A DNA stretch of 64,000 nucleotides from Rhytidiadelphus loreus. Lineage: Eukaryota; Streptophyta; Bryopsida; Hypnales; Hylocomiaceae. Made by a program: the position numbers and the translations under genes. The notes beneath the pieces were generated by a model that made no database searches, was not told where the DNA came from, and saw nothing but the letters and a program-made list of their open reading frames with translations. Positions 10,753 to 21,320 of this stretch are shown here, in pieces. Where the stretch lies: positions 52,309,348 through 52,373,347 of the forward strand of contig OX344764.1 of NCBI GenBank assembly GCA_947034895.1. Reading direction: 5' to 3'. Each line of letters begins with the position of its first letter. Position 1 is the stretch's first letter.

Positions 10753-13700
10753 CTATATATTATCCGTGCTACCTCCCTCAGAAAGACGCGATGAACCCTC
10801 TTTATCCTTCAGCCTTGCACTTGCACGGCGTGTTTGAGGACCAAGACTGCCCTCACTCATAGGCCCTCTGAACGCAGCTTCCATGTCTACTGCGGAAAAG
10901 TGTCGTTTCGTATCCGGAGAGTAGTCATCCTCGTCTTCAATCTTCCGTTTATTCTTCCGTTTTGGAGTCAAATCCACGTCTTCTGCCTTCAACGCTCTCA
11001 AAGCAGCATCCACTTTATCTACCAAAAAGTTGACCACGTCATCATCATTTTTCATGGAAAACCACTTTGGTTCTTCTCCCCCCACTAAAAATGCCCTCCA
11101 ATGCATTATGATTTCGCCCATCCTCTTATCAAATGCCTCTGCCACCTCCACCATTGAATTTTCTGTGCTTGATTGCCCATCTAGTTCCACAAAGGCACGA
11201 ACTTGTGCAGCTTCCTCCAACTTTGATAAAAACAGGGCCCTCCCTAGCAAAGTGTGATTGTAATCCCTGTATTGCTCATTAAACTCTTGTGTAGGCTCCA
11301 CCTCTATCCAATTGCCATCTAGTCCTTTCTTCACTTCCTTTTCGGGAAATCAAAAGAATTTGTGGTGTTGCATGCTCCAATGGCCCCCCATACTACGACA
11401 AAACACTTCTCGATCCTCCTCGTTGGCAATACCTCTAGCTCGCAACTCCACCTCTCGATCGTGGGTCATCCACACCAAGGAATCTATTGGCACCTCCGAT
11501 GATTCCTATAGCCCATGTGTAGAATTTACCGAATCCCACGTTAGACTTTTTCCCCAATGCGCATAATTTTGAAATTTGAATGGCGCTTGGTCTAACGGAA
11601 GGGTCCATCGATTGTATTCATGGTCGGGGGGCATAGCTTCCGAGATCCCGAGCATTTCGTAGAACCTAGGAGGCAAGGGAGAACGACACTCGGGGCACAC
11701 CGAACGAATAAGGGATGCTCTGACGATGCATGTGACGTGGAAAGTGTGGGGACATTGGCCCATGGTGAGGGCTCCCTCGGGCCCAAAATGAACTCAACAA
11801 AGGCTACAATGACCCTCCAATATTAAGGCTGAAGGATCACAAGCATGCACCATTGTCTTGTCATTCTTCTTGATGTGTGCCGAAAGCGTGGGATAAGGGA
11901 CCCAACCTTCTTCTAGTTCCAAGGCCCAATTAATGGAGGCCACCTCTTCCGTCTTTGTGTGGTTCAAACGCTCGAACATTGCATCCATGTCTCCCCAATA
12001 TGTGATTTCGGTAGACCCCGTTGGCACAAAGGCAAACATCTTCTTCAAACGCCAAAGAGAGGACTCCACGCTATCGCATTCTTCATCCGACTTCATTGCC
12101 AATTTGAGTAGCCCTTTCATTGCTCGTGATATTACAGACGGTTTGTCTTCGAGTTTTTGCACCCATGCCAACCATCGAGAGTCCAAAGTGCCCTTCGGCA
12201 TACATTCATCCAATTGCACTATCCGTTGCAATCGTTTCAACTCGGCCTCCAAACGCGTGTTTTCTTCGGTGACCTCGTTCAATTTTTGCTTCAATTCTCT
12301 GACTACATTGCTTTCCGTTTGCATGGAAGCATCGTGGAATGAGGAATTAGTATTACCGATGGGGGTCAAATACAACAAATCCGGATTGTTGTTTTCCTCA
12401 ATGCCATCTAGTATGTCCTCCACTTTCTCCTTTTCCTTCTCAACAACCACCTCACCTTCTCGGATTTTCTTCTTCAACGCTACAATTTCGTACTCCAAGT
12501 CTTCAATAAACTTCCTTTGAAAAAGCAATGTATTATGGCGACGCTCTGATTGAGCCTCCAATGTCTCTAGCTTCTCTTTCAATTTCGAAGCATCCGCCGC
12601 CAACTTGAGATTCTCAACATCTATACCCTTATACTTCTTGATCTCCTCTTGGTATTCACTCAAAACCTTCAAATCTGTAACACGCTCGTCGAGAAATGGT
12701 GTCATAGATTGGCTGAACTTCACGAAGTCCAAGGCACCACTCAACAATTCAGGCGCTAATTTGGAAAAATCCGTTGCAACTTCTTGCAGCCTTGGAGCGA
12801 CTTCTGCTACAAATTGAGCCGTAACTGCCAATTTTGATCCGGTCAAAACAAAATCAGCCCATTGACTCTCGGAAGGCTCATCTTGGGTTTCCGTGCCTCC
12901 GTTACTCGTGCCATCCTCGTTGGTGTGCTCCATGTTCTTTAAACGTTCTTCGTGTGACCGCCACAAATGTGAATCTTTACACAAAGATTCTAATAATGCA
13001 ACCGAGGGCATCCGACGAACAATTTGCCATTTTGATGTCCTCAATGATGACAAATGTGGATACTTGGAATCGATAAATCCGCCAAGAATGGTCTCATTTG
13101 GCAGCACGCCATCCGATTGTTCTCCATGATGAGGTGAAGGATGCACCTCAACTCCTAGATTCAATGTCGGGCTCGGTGTCTTCGGCAAACTTTGCTTCGA
13201 AGTACTTGCCAAATGATTTAAAGCATTGCTGTCTATAAGATTCTGAATGGCAATTCCCGCATTAGCAACTTCTCCCTCAATGACATCATCATAACGTTCA
13301 TGTGGTGCAGATGGGGCCACGTGCTCCACCATTGTTGTTCCATTTGGTGTGCATATCAAATCCGTTGGAGGAGTTAAAAATATGTCTCCCTCCACATGCT
13401 CGCCTTTGAAATCTTGTATTGCTGTACGGTTTTGTATTGAAGCCAATTGCATTGCGGAACTTGTGATCTCCACGTCCTTGGTCATAGTCATTGTCATTGG
13501 TTTGACCTCTCTTTTGGATTTAAATGCCTCACTTGGCCCTGCTTGTGGATTGTACAAATCGGGAATATCTTTCCGATTACATTCAAGCACACGTGGAGCG
13601 TTCGCTGTCGTTGGAAACGTGCTCCAATCCACCTTGCGTGCCAATATCAATTCTGCATACACCATAGAAGCCAAGCTGTAGTTTATATACCCCTTGGACA

Positions 13701-14112
13701 TTGCTTTATCCCTGAAGAGGGCCCGCCAAACTTCATGCGCTCGGTGAATGAAGTGCGTATTGTTGCAATTCTCTGGTTTGCAACAAAAACCACGAGTATG
13801 GATGATGTGGGCCTCCCTAGGCCACAACTTGTCGATGTGGTACATCTTCACATACTTCTTGCACGTTTTGGAGGACCAATATTCCGCTTCCTCTGCTTCC
13901 CAACCACCCTCTGCTTTGATGTTGGAATCATCTAAAATCTCATAGTGGAGCTCATGGGCGGTTCCCTTTGGTTCAGGCCTCCTACTATTGTCACCTCCGC
14001 CGGTCAACCCACCACTACCTTCAACGCCTTGACCACTCATGGTTGTCAACTTGAACTTGTCCGCAATTGAATTTAAATAGTCACCAAAAGTATGTGTCTT
14101 CAATCCACCCAA
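10753..14112 (-). pseudogene. Large coiled-coil / RING-H2 cargo protein with three in-frame stops
   Basis: One reading frame runs without a shift for 1,120 codons and is interrupted only by TGA (11,794-11,796), TAG (11,506-11,508) and TGA (11,350-11,352). Residues ~71-166 form a domain shared with the 19,571-20,704 gene: TCKKYVKM, then LWPRE, a Cys cluster (C110, C111, C116), THFIHR, and NYSLASMVYAEL ending in KVDW. A long Ser/Thr-rich middle and a strong coiled coil (~500-650) follow. The segment at the first stop is a RING-H2 finger: CSLC, stop, then QCPHTFHVTC and CPEC. The C-terminus has basic, NLS-like KRKNKRK. The order suggests a nuclear protein with E3-ligase-like potential, but its partners are unknown. 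The start ATG at 14,112 is the first in frame. A CpG-rich array lies about 130-460 bp upstream. Confidence 0.75.
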
Positions 14113-14238
14113 GTTTCAATGAATGTTTGTATGTGAACCAATAATGAAAGATGAATGACCCCACCTCTCCACCATGTAGGAGAAACTGGCACAATGAAGC
14201 AACAGTAGCACATCCAAAACGGTTGTGAGTCCTAGGAA

Positions 14239-14570
14239 GGAGAGGGAAGTGAGAAAAAACAAGAAGGCCGTCCGCCCTTATAGCCGTCCGAAACCAAACC
14301 TAAGATCGTCCGCCACCGAACCTCCCCCGACCAATGCAAAGCGGACCCGTACGTCCGCTCAATCGGACGGCCTATCCGTCTCCAAATCCGATGCTGCCGT
14401 CCGCCTTCCCACCGCCGCCGTCCGCCTGCTGCCCCTCGTCCACGATTCCGACGCTTCCGTCCGCATTTCCGAAGGGCCGTCCGCCCGTCGGAGTTGCCGT
14501 CCGCCTGCTCCAACGGGTCCGTCCGCATTTCCGACACGGCCGTCCGCCCATCCCTCCCCGAGGTCCGCCC
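14239..14570. repeat. CpG-rich CCGTCCGCC array upstream of the coiled-coil/RING gene
   Basis: This is a run of CCGTCCGCC words interleaved with ATTCCGACGCTTCC-like spacers. It matches the arrays at 2,295, 6,415, 15,965 and 20,880. It lies immediately 5' of the minus-strand gene that starts at 14,112. Open frames here on both strands are compositional. Confidence 0.75.
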
Positions 14571-15964
14571 AAGCACACTTTGGGGAGTTTGGGCCTTGTT
14601 TTCACCCTCTTGAGTCCTTTAGTCCTCTCCTGATTTTCAGAAGCATAGGATTCTTTCATTTGAGAATGTAGAGATGTTGTACTAGTACCGGGTGCTCATT
14701 GATGAAGGAATGTTTCAATGTTCGAAGCATTGACTTGGTTTTCATAAATGTCAAGGCAATCCACGGACTCAAAGGTAGTATTTTGACTAATGCAATGCCT
14801 CCAAACCCTTGTTAGGGTTTAGGGTATAGGGTTTAGGCCTTTCGTTGTCAAAATGGGGGTGACAATTACAATCCTTTGTCTTTGATTTTGGATAAACAAA
14901 TATGGCCCCCAAAATTCCAAATAGAACTAATAACAAAATGGAAAGGAGTTATTGAATTGCAAACAATTCCCAAGGTCCAATTCATGTAATATTCAAAGTT
15001 GATTAATTTTCCAATGGATCAAATCTTTTAGGGGTTTGAGTGCCCAAGCCATTCAAAGTGTGTTGTACGTATGAAAAAAAAACATGGCCTTTTAGTATCC
15101 ACAACGAAAGAAACATTTGTCCTTGCATTCCCTAACCATGTAGATGTTTAGACTTTAAAAAATTTGCTTGAATGCCTAGTAGGGTGCACATGAACTTGTG
15201 AGGTTATAAGAAGACAAGTGTATGCACTATTTTCATAGCACGTTGTCCCACCCTAGTGATTGAGCAAGTTATAATTTCATACTAGAATTAATTTAACTTG
15301 ATATAATTGGCGCTAATATTTTGGCACCTTATGATTCTTTAAAGAATGGAAATCAATACATTGGAAATCAATAAATTCATTCAACTCAAAGGGAGGGGGG
15401 GGGGAGACTTCTAGAAATATACTTCCACACATTTTCATGCTAGAGTATCGAAACCTTTGCAAGCCCCTAATATCCCCTAAACCCAAAATACCATTTAAAA
15501 GAATTTTTGTCTTTGGTTTTGAAATGACCATTTTATGAGGTGTTGACATACAAGAAACAAACCTCGTAGCTTCATTTGGACAATGAGAAGCTTTAAGTTT
15601 TTTCTCGAAGTTCAAATAAGTAGAATTAAATTACCATGTGTTCAATTCTTCATTTCATTTAAAAATTTATATCATAGGAAATTCAATTGCATCCCTAGAA
15701 AATAAGAGAAAATTATAAACTCAATGCATGCACGTAAAAACAACATACAAAAATATGTGAATCTTTTAGATAATTCCTAAATTCACACATCCTTTTTTCT
15801 ATTTATTTTTTAATTTTTAGATCAAATGAAATCCCAACGCCATTGGCACAAAGGAACCACATTAAAAATGAAATTGAACCGGAGGGCCAGCCAGCTGGTG
15901 ACATTAAGGATTCAAAGACCCCTAAGGCCGTAATGATCAATTTGGGCGGGATGCACTTCAAAAT
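14571..15964. other. Gene-free spacer of the giant hAT element
   Basis: The sequence is AT-rich with no credible ORF. A short degenerate run of TTTAGGG (about 14,812-14,842: GGGTTTAGGGTATAGGGTTTAG) is the only notable feature. A G9 homopolymer lies near 15,394. Confidence 0.5.
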
Positions 15965-16275
15965 CCCACCCCCGTCCGCTTAGGCGGACCCCGCCGTCCT
16001 CCGTTCCCACGCTGCCGTCCGCCCGTCGGAGCCGCCGTCCGCGTGCTGTTGATCGCCGTCGCGATTTCGGCGCTGCCGTCCGTTTCGTGGAGTCGGTGTC
16101 CGGCTGGGCGGTCTGTTCTGGCCGTCCGATGAAGCGGACTGCCGATCCGTCCGTTTCATCGGACGGCCGAAGCGAGGCGGACCATTGGCCGTCCGCTTTG
16201 GGGTTTGTCCGCTCGTGCGGACCTCGAGGCCGTCCGCCTCATATAAGGCGGTGCAGACGGCCCGTCCGCTCTCAC
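15965..16275. repeat. CpG-rich CCGTCCGC array upstream of the kinase-like gene
   Basis: Repeated CCGTCCGC/GCGGACGG words (for example CCGTCCGCCCGTCGGAGC) lie about 200-500 bp before the kinase start codon. Together with the array at 14,239 they frame the divergent spacer between the coiled-coil gene and the kinase gene. Confidence 0.75.
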
Positions 16276-16471
16276 TTTTGCCTTCCCCCTTGTGCTTTGC
16301 AAGAGAGAGCAGAGAGCTTGGTGGTTTATCCTCCATTGGCTCCTTTCGTAGGGAAGGTAGGAGTTGGGTTTTGGGGGCCTATATTTTGCCCGTTTTTTCC
16401 AGTTTATGTGTACTTGGTGCACTGTAATTTTTTATGAATTAAATTGGGACTAAAAATTAATACTTTCTACG

Positions 16472-17956
16472 ATGCCGAGATCAAAGAGAGCGGCGAAGGG
16501 GAAGAATGTAGTGCCCGATATTGACTCAGCACGTGAACTTCCTTCCAATGCTTGCAAAGCATTCTTGATTGAATACATTGTGAAGTTTTATGAGGCGGAA
16601 ACTACTGTGTCTCTTGACACTAAATATGTGAGATACCAAGAGGAATGTGTAGAAAAATTCAAGATGGATATGACACAGAAGTTCACGAATGCTCTAAACG
16701 TTCCAGAATGGATTCATGAAATGGAGAAGAAAGGCTTCCAACAATTTCTAAAGAACAGGGTGCAAGACGCATTGTGGAATGCGAAGGTGATCCTAGAAAA
16801 ATACGGGAGGGAACACCGTGCAAGTGATGAAAGCTTTGAACAAGTCATTCTCAAAGCTGACTTGTTTGTTCGTCGTTGCGCTCCGTTTGCAAAGAGACGG
16901 AATCGGCGAGGGTCATTGGGTTGGTGGACTTCGGATGAAGGAGATGTAGAATTGCAATGTGGACGACGGCATCTCATAGCACTACCAGACACAGCAAGGG
17001 TGATTCTACAAGATGACAAAATCTTGAAGGGCGGATACGCAACAATTCGCAGGGTTCGAATTGAAGGATGTCATGAGATTCCATCATTTTGGGAATTTGC
17101 TGCAAAGATATCTCATCAACAACGGATTCGTCCTCAACTTGCGAAGTTGGAGCACCAAAACAAATCAATGGCAGTGAGGATTCCACATGACGGAGTTATT
17201 CGGTTTGCCGTTGTCCATGCAACAAACAATGAAGGGTATGCATATTGGTGGAATGGTGGTACATTGCGGCAAATGTTGATTCTCAATAATGATTATTCAG
17301 ATAACATTGCCATTCGATTGTCTTATTCACGACCAATGCCCGAAGAGGTGATTCAAGCTTTCCGTCTTGGTCGATGGAGAAAGAAGCGCACCGAGTTGGC
17401 ATGGGCATTGGTGCATATCATGAATGCGGTCCACAATGCAGGTCATCTACACAATGATATTTCTCCCGACAATATCATGTTTCACTTTCCTGAGGATGAA
17501 TCATGTGTTTACATTGGAGTTTGCGATTGGGGCATGTCTACGGTTCGTACTGAACCAATGAAGTCATTGTATACGTTCACATCCGTGGCAGATCGGGATG
17601 CAGCTTTGAACCGAAGGTGGTGGGTGGACCCTTCAATTGCATACGTGCACCGCAAAGATGCGGATGTGGAAATGATTCCAACTTTGTCACGTAAATCGGA
17701 GGAATATGCCGTTGGTCGAATAGCTCAACGGATCAACAAACTATGCATGTCAGAGGCCTACACATCGCTTCATCGTGAAAATGAAGGACATACGAGGTTT
17801 AGCCACCACGATTTGGCAAGGGTATTTCACCTCTACTTGGATCGCCTTTGCAATTCAGTGATTGCGGAGCGCGGAAGTTTTTCCGAAATCATCCAACGAT
17901 TTACTAATTCTTACAATTGGCCTATTCCAGATGACCACTTCCGTCACTCATATTAA
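16472..17956 (+). CDS. Protein-kinase-like cargo protein (494 aa), intact
   Basis: Uninterrupted single-exon frame. Residues 1-12 are basic (MPRSKRAAKGKN, a possible NLS) and ~20-170 are helical with no recognised domain. The rest looks like a protein kinase fold: a Gly-containing loop LKGGYATIRRVRI (185-197), the VAIK-type lysine in FAAKIS (K212), a catalytic loop HNDISPDNIM (D329, N334) and a DFG-like DWG (352-354). All three key residues are present, so activity is plausible although the motifs are divergent (HND for HRD, DWG for DFG). It could instead be a phosphotransferase of the wider kinase-like superfamily. It is the only unbroken gene of the giant element. It lies convergent to the gene at 19,571-20,704 and has its own CpG-rich upstream array. 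Its role may be regulation of transposition or an effect on the host; neither is shown by the sequence. Confidence 0.85.
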   Translation: MPRSKRAAKGKNVVPDIDSARELPSNACKAFLIEYIVKFYEAETTVSLDTKYVRYQEECVEKFKMDMTQKFTNALNVPEWIHEMEKKGFQQFLKNRVQDALWNAKVILEKYGREHRASDESFEQVILKADLFVRRCAPFAKRRNRRGSLGWWTSDEGDVELQCGRRHLIALPDTARVILQDDKILKGGYATIRRVRIEGCHEIPSFWEFAAKISHQQRIRPQLAKLEHQNKSMAVRIPHDGVIRFAVVHATNNEGYAYWWNGGTLRQMLILNNDYSDNIAIRLSYSRPMPEEVIQAFRLGRWRKKRTELAWALVHIMNAVHNAGHLHNDISPDNIMFHFPEDESCVYIGVCDWGMSTVRTEPMKSLYTFTSVADRDAALNRRWWVDPSIAYVHRKDADVEMIPTLSRKSEEYAVGRIAQRINKLCMSEAYTSLHRENEGHTRFSHHDLARVFHLYLDRLCNSVIAERGSFSEIIQRFTNSYNWPIPDDHFRHSY

Positions 17957-18521
17957 TATATGAGTGTGCTACATAGTACTATAGATTATAGAAGTAATCG
18001 ATAAATGTATCAGTGAGGATGTACGTTACTATGTGTGCTAACTATAGACTATATATACACCATCAATGTATGCCAATATATGTGAAATTGGCTTTCCGTT
18101 TTGAACATTTTGTATTTTTCGGAACACAAACTATTTAAATACAAAACATCTTTTTTGGGTGGATGAGAAATGTAGACTTGGAGTTCTTCTTCTTGATGTA
18201 TCATTGATGTTGGATTGTTGGGTACCTAGCCACCTAGGTTGGCAAGGTGGTGTGCTAAATTGTATGATCTATCGTGTAAATGTATATGGCACATGCAAGA
18301 GACTCCCCCAAATTTTCATTGGGGGGCAACAAAGTAACAACACCATTTGTATTGAAATAATACAATTATACAATATGTTGTTTTGCAAAGTTGATTTTGT
18401 TTAGGAGAAGCTTAAGTGCCAAACTCCTTGAATCAATTTTCCGTTCATTATTCTAGAACCCTAAATGAAATTAAAATTCCAAAGCATAATTGGGTTGTGC
18501 TCTTGTAAATTAAACCGAAAT
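17957..18521. other. Gene-free stretch downstream of the kinase-like gene
   Basis: AT-rich 3' region. A short frame at 18,159-18,404 has no recognisable features and is not called. The stretch ends at the target duplication of the MITE. Confidence 0.5.
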
Positions 18522-19104
18522 CCCGGGGAGGACACTCCCTATGTTTTAGCAAACTACGTGCGGCGGAAAAAGTAAAACAAGTAATACACCTTAAAATTTA
18601 ATTTCTTTTTCAAAAAAAAAATTATGGATAGATTTTACTACTTTATAAGTTTATGTTTTGAATTATTGGTATTTTTTTGTGCTAATAGTAATTAGTTATA
18701 AATTTTTGAAGAAAAAAGATACACTGTAAAGCTGAAAATAACTTTCACACCTCTATATTATATAAGAAAAAAAATTTGAAAAATGAAAAAAAAATAATAT
18801 AGAATAGCTTTCTATTGAAAGTTTATTTTGGTTGAATATTGATGCAATAGTCATCTTCATGTGAGCTCTATAAATATTTTAGTTGGAGAACATGCCATTT
18901 TAGTTCATTTTTCAACCCTTTCTAGACAATATATCTTATGTTATTTGGAATTGAATTTTTTGTCAATAGAAACCTTTAGTCATTGTTAAACAAAGCTCAA
19001 AATTTTAGAATGAAATTATAGTTTATTCAAGGTGAATTACATGAATTACTTTTTCCACCGCCGCACGTAGGTACCCCAAATGTAGTGAGAGTGTCCTCCC
19101 CTAG
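18522..19104. mobile_element. 583-bp MITE with long inverted ends
   Basis: The ends are inverted copies of about 65-70 bp: GGGGAGGACACTC...CTACGTGCGGCGG...AAAAAGTAA on the left, and the reverse complement on the right. ACCGAAAT lies on both sides (18,514-18,521 and 19,105-19,112), an 8-bp duplication that fits a hAT-type MITE. The interior is AT-rich and non-coding. It is nested in the giant hAT element but its ends are unlike CAGGG, so it was probably moved by a different transposase. Confidence 0.75.
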
Positions 19105-19570
19105 ACCGAAATTGCAGATTTTAATTTGTAAAAAATTCTTTACTCAAATTTTGTCTGAGATTAAAGGTGTTCTCAATTTCAAATGCAGTGCTTATCATGC
19201 CATATCTTTCAATCCATGCAATCAAAATTTTTGAAATTTTGGCGCCATGCTCTCAAATAAGTTATGTACAACATACTTTATTTAAATTCCCCCCAGAAAT
19301 TGATGTTATGTTTTTCTACGGTATATAAAGTAGAAGTGGTCCGAACAAATCCATTTTTCTAAAAACATCCATAGGGCTTTAGGGCTTAATTACAATATAT
19401 TTTATTCATAATTTACAAATAGGAAAATACTATTTGTTAAGAGCCAACATCTTTGTACCGTGCTTGTCACTTTCTATATTATGTGGCAAGAGATTACAAA
19501 TTTACAATCACTTGATTGTATTGTGAGACAACAACTACAATCTTACCAATGTCCAATAGTCCAATCTACT
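19105..19570. other. Gene-free AT-rich spacer
   Basis: Apart from the right MITE target duplication I see no feature. This is the 3' side of the minus-strand gene that ends at 19,571. Confidence 0.4.
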
Positions 19571-20704
19571 TCACTCAGATTCTGATTCGGTGTCATCTTT
19601 TTGGCTTGGGCTTGTACCACTAGACCTATAAACATTGAGAAATGGTCCTCCGCCATAGTAGTCGTCTCCATATCTGTTTTGCCCACTTGCTTGTCCATAA
19701 TGTCCTTGGTATGGACCTCCAAAAGTTGGAGGAGGAATTGAATCATTGTGAGTAGATGCTCCTTGAGTTGAACCGCCATAAGAAGGGCCTCCTTGAGGTT
19801 CATGAGAACCACCTCCAGTAGACGTAAAGTTGTATTGGGAGCCTCCTTGGTTACCTTCAAAATGATGCGTAGTTCCGTGGCTTGTCCTTGAGCTGTGATA
19901 CCCCCCTTGAGGGTCATTATCGTAGTGTGAAATACTTCGCGTATCTTGCGAGCCATATGCACCACGATCGGGTCTGTACACCCCATGATGGCCATATTGT
20001 CGACCACGGTCCTCTAGGCTTCTTTGCATTGCCTCTCGCATTTCTTGTTGGTATTGAATGTGCTCCCGATCTTCTGTACGCTCGTGCCTCTCTTCCATCC
20101 TCGCGGGTGTTGGAGTGTCTTTCTCATCATCATCACTTGACCATTCATCTTCTGCATCCGGCAATACAACCGGTGGAAATCCAAACTGGCCTCGATTAGA
20201 CCACTCTGGCATGCAATCGCTCGGCCCAGTCCAACTGGTATAAAGTACCGCATCACTGCGATTCAAGTGGGTAACATCTTTTCCGTAAATTGTGCGCCAA
20301 TCTACATCTGTGTGGAGTACAATCTCCGCCCAAACCATGGTCATGTTGGAATAGTTCATTAAATTCGGTTTGGAGTCCCGTATTTGAGCTGAACGTGTTA
20401 CTTCCTCGTATCGATGAACAAAGTGTTTGCTTTGGCATGTGGAAATTTGTCCTTCTTAACGACGAACTTGCACCTCTGCGCGTTCTCTGGACCATATTTT
20501 GGAGAGGTGCGTCATTTTGATGTACTTCTTGCACGTCGTGCAGTCCCAAGTTTTTTTGGATTCTTCTTCCCATCCCGGTTTAGCTACACACATTTGGTTG
20601 TCCCAATCATCCCAATTTATATCTTGGGATTTGCCCTTCTTATTGGACTTTGATTTGTTATCGCGAGGCATGGTAAGCTTGCTTAAATGATTAATGCTTC
20701 GCAC
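19571..20704 (-). pseudogene. Cargo protein paralogous to the coiled-coil/RING protein N-terminus
   Basis: One frame is interrupted by a single TAA (20,456-20,458). The N-terminus is Lys-rich (MPRDNKSKSNKKGKSQ from an internal Met at 20,671, the better start). Then come TCKKYIKM, SKIWSRE, a TCQSKHFVHR segment after the stop, and NYSNMTMVWAEI ending in VDWRTI. These match TCKKYVKM, THFIHR and NYSLASMVYAEL in the gene at 10,753-14,112 in order and spacing. After the shared domain the proteins differ. This one has an acidic patch (DEWSSDDDEKD) and a long Gly/Ser/Tyr/Gln-rich low-complexity tail (GGYHSS, GGPSYGGS and similar), like an intrinsically disordered prion-like region. The conserved Cys/His residues suggest a metal-binding domain. 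I do not recognise the family. Confidence 0.7.
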
Positions 20705-20879
20705 TTACACTTGAAACAATTTAGGGTTCGATCGCAATCATTTGCACACCAAAACGGAAGAGGCGCACAGAGCCTTAGGCACTAGATCACCCACTCCGCA
20801 AGGGAAACGATTGTGGCAAAATAAGCCGTGCTCTCCGCTATTTATGCAGTTGGACGGCATGAATCCACGTACGGGAGCA

Positions 20880-21300
20880 TCGAACGGCACACATGCGGAC
20901 GGCAAGATCGAACGGTGGAAAATCGGCGTCCGTCACATCGCACGGTCACCGTCCAAAGCGGACGGGCCCCCGACGGGCGGACGGACATCCGGTCGCCAGT
21001 CCGCCCTTGTTCCGTCGGGCCGTCCGCTCCTTTACCGTCGGCCCGTCCGCTTCTGTTCCGTCGGGCCGTCCGCTTCTGATCCGACGGGGCGTCCGCTCCT
21101 ATACCGTCGGGCCGTCCGCTCCTGTTCCGTCGGGCCGTCCGCTCGTGTTCCGTCGGAAGAATCGGCCGTCCGCCCGTCCGCTTGTGTTCCGTCGGAAGAA
21201 TCGACCGTCCGCCCGTCCAGCGGTCGGACGCCATCTACCGCCAGGTATGTCAAAAGACGTCCTGGGGTCAGCGTCCGCGGACTCTGGACGTCCGGATGCC
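20880..21300. repeat. Right subterminal CpG-rich array (CCGTCCGC words)
   Basis: This is the longest of the five arrays. GGCCGTCCGCTCCTGTTCCGT-like units recur every ~20-40 bp from about 20,990 to 21,220, and then the GGACGTCCGGA words of the left end appear at 21,286-21,297. It is both the right subterminal region and the upstream region of the gene that starts at 20,671/20,704. The many frames through it on both strands are compositional. Confidence 0.75.
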
Positions 21301-21302
21301 CT

Positions 21303-21312
21303 GTCAACCCTG
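21303..21312 (-). repeat. Right terminal inverted repeat of the giant hAT element
   Basis: GTCAACCCTG is the exact reverse complement of the left end CAGGGTTGAC. Confidence 0.85.
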
Positions 21313-21320
21313 CTCATGAA
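21313..21320. repeat. 8-bp target site duplication, right copy
   Basis: CTCATGAA is identical to 2,266-2,273. Confidence 0.88.

Larger units (their letters stand above)
2274..21312. mobile_element. Giant (19,039 bp) hAT-type DNA transposon with cargo genes
   Basis: The element starts with CAGGGTTGAC and ends with GTCAACCCTG, a perfect 10-bp terminal inverted repeat of the CAGGG type known from hAT elements. It is bounded by identical 8-bp duplications CTCATGAA. Inside are a hAT transposase gene (minus strand), a coiled-coil/RING gene (minus), an intact kinase-like gene (plus) and a third cargo gene paralogous to the coiled-coil gene (minus). CpG-rich subterminal and promoter-proximal arrays of CCGTCCGC-like words occur at both ends and near every gene start. 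Without the nested LTR-like element (6,652-10,443) it is about 15.2 kb, far longer than ordinary hAT elements of roughly 1-5 kb. The transposase frame is broken, so this copy is probably not autonomous now. The boundaries rest on direct reading; one-step mobilisation of all the cargo is inferred from the single pair of ends. Confidence 0.85.
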
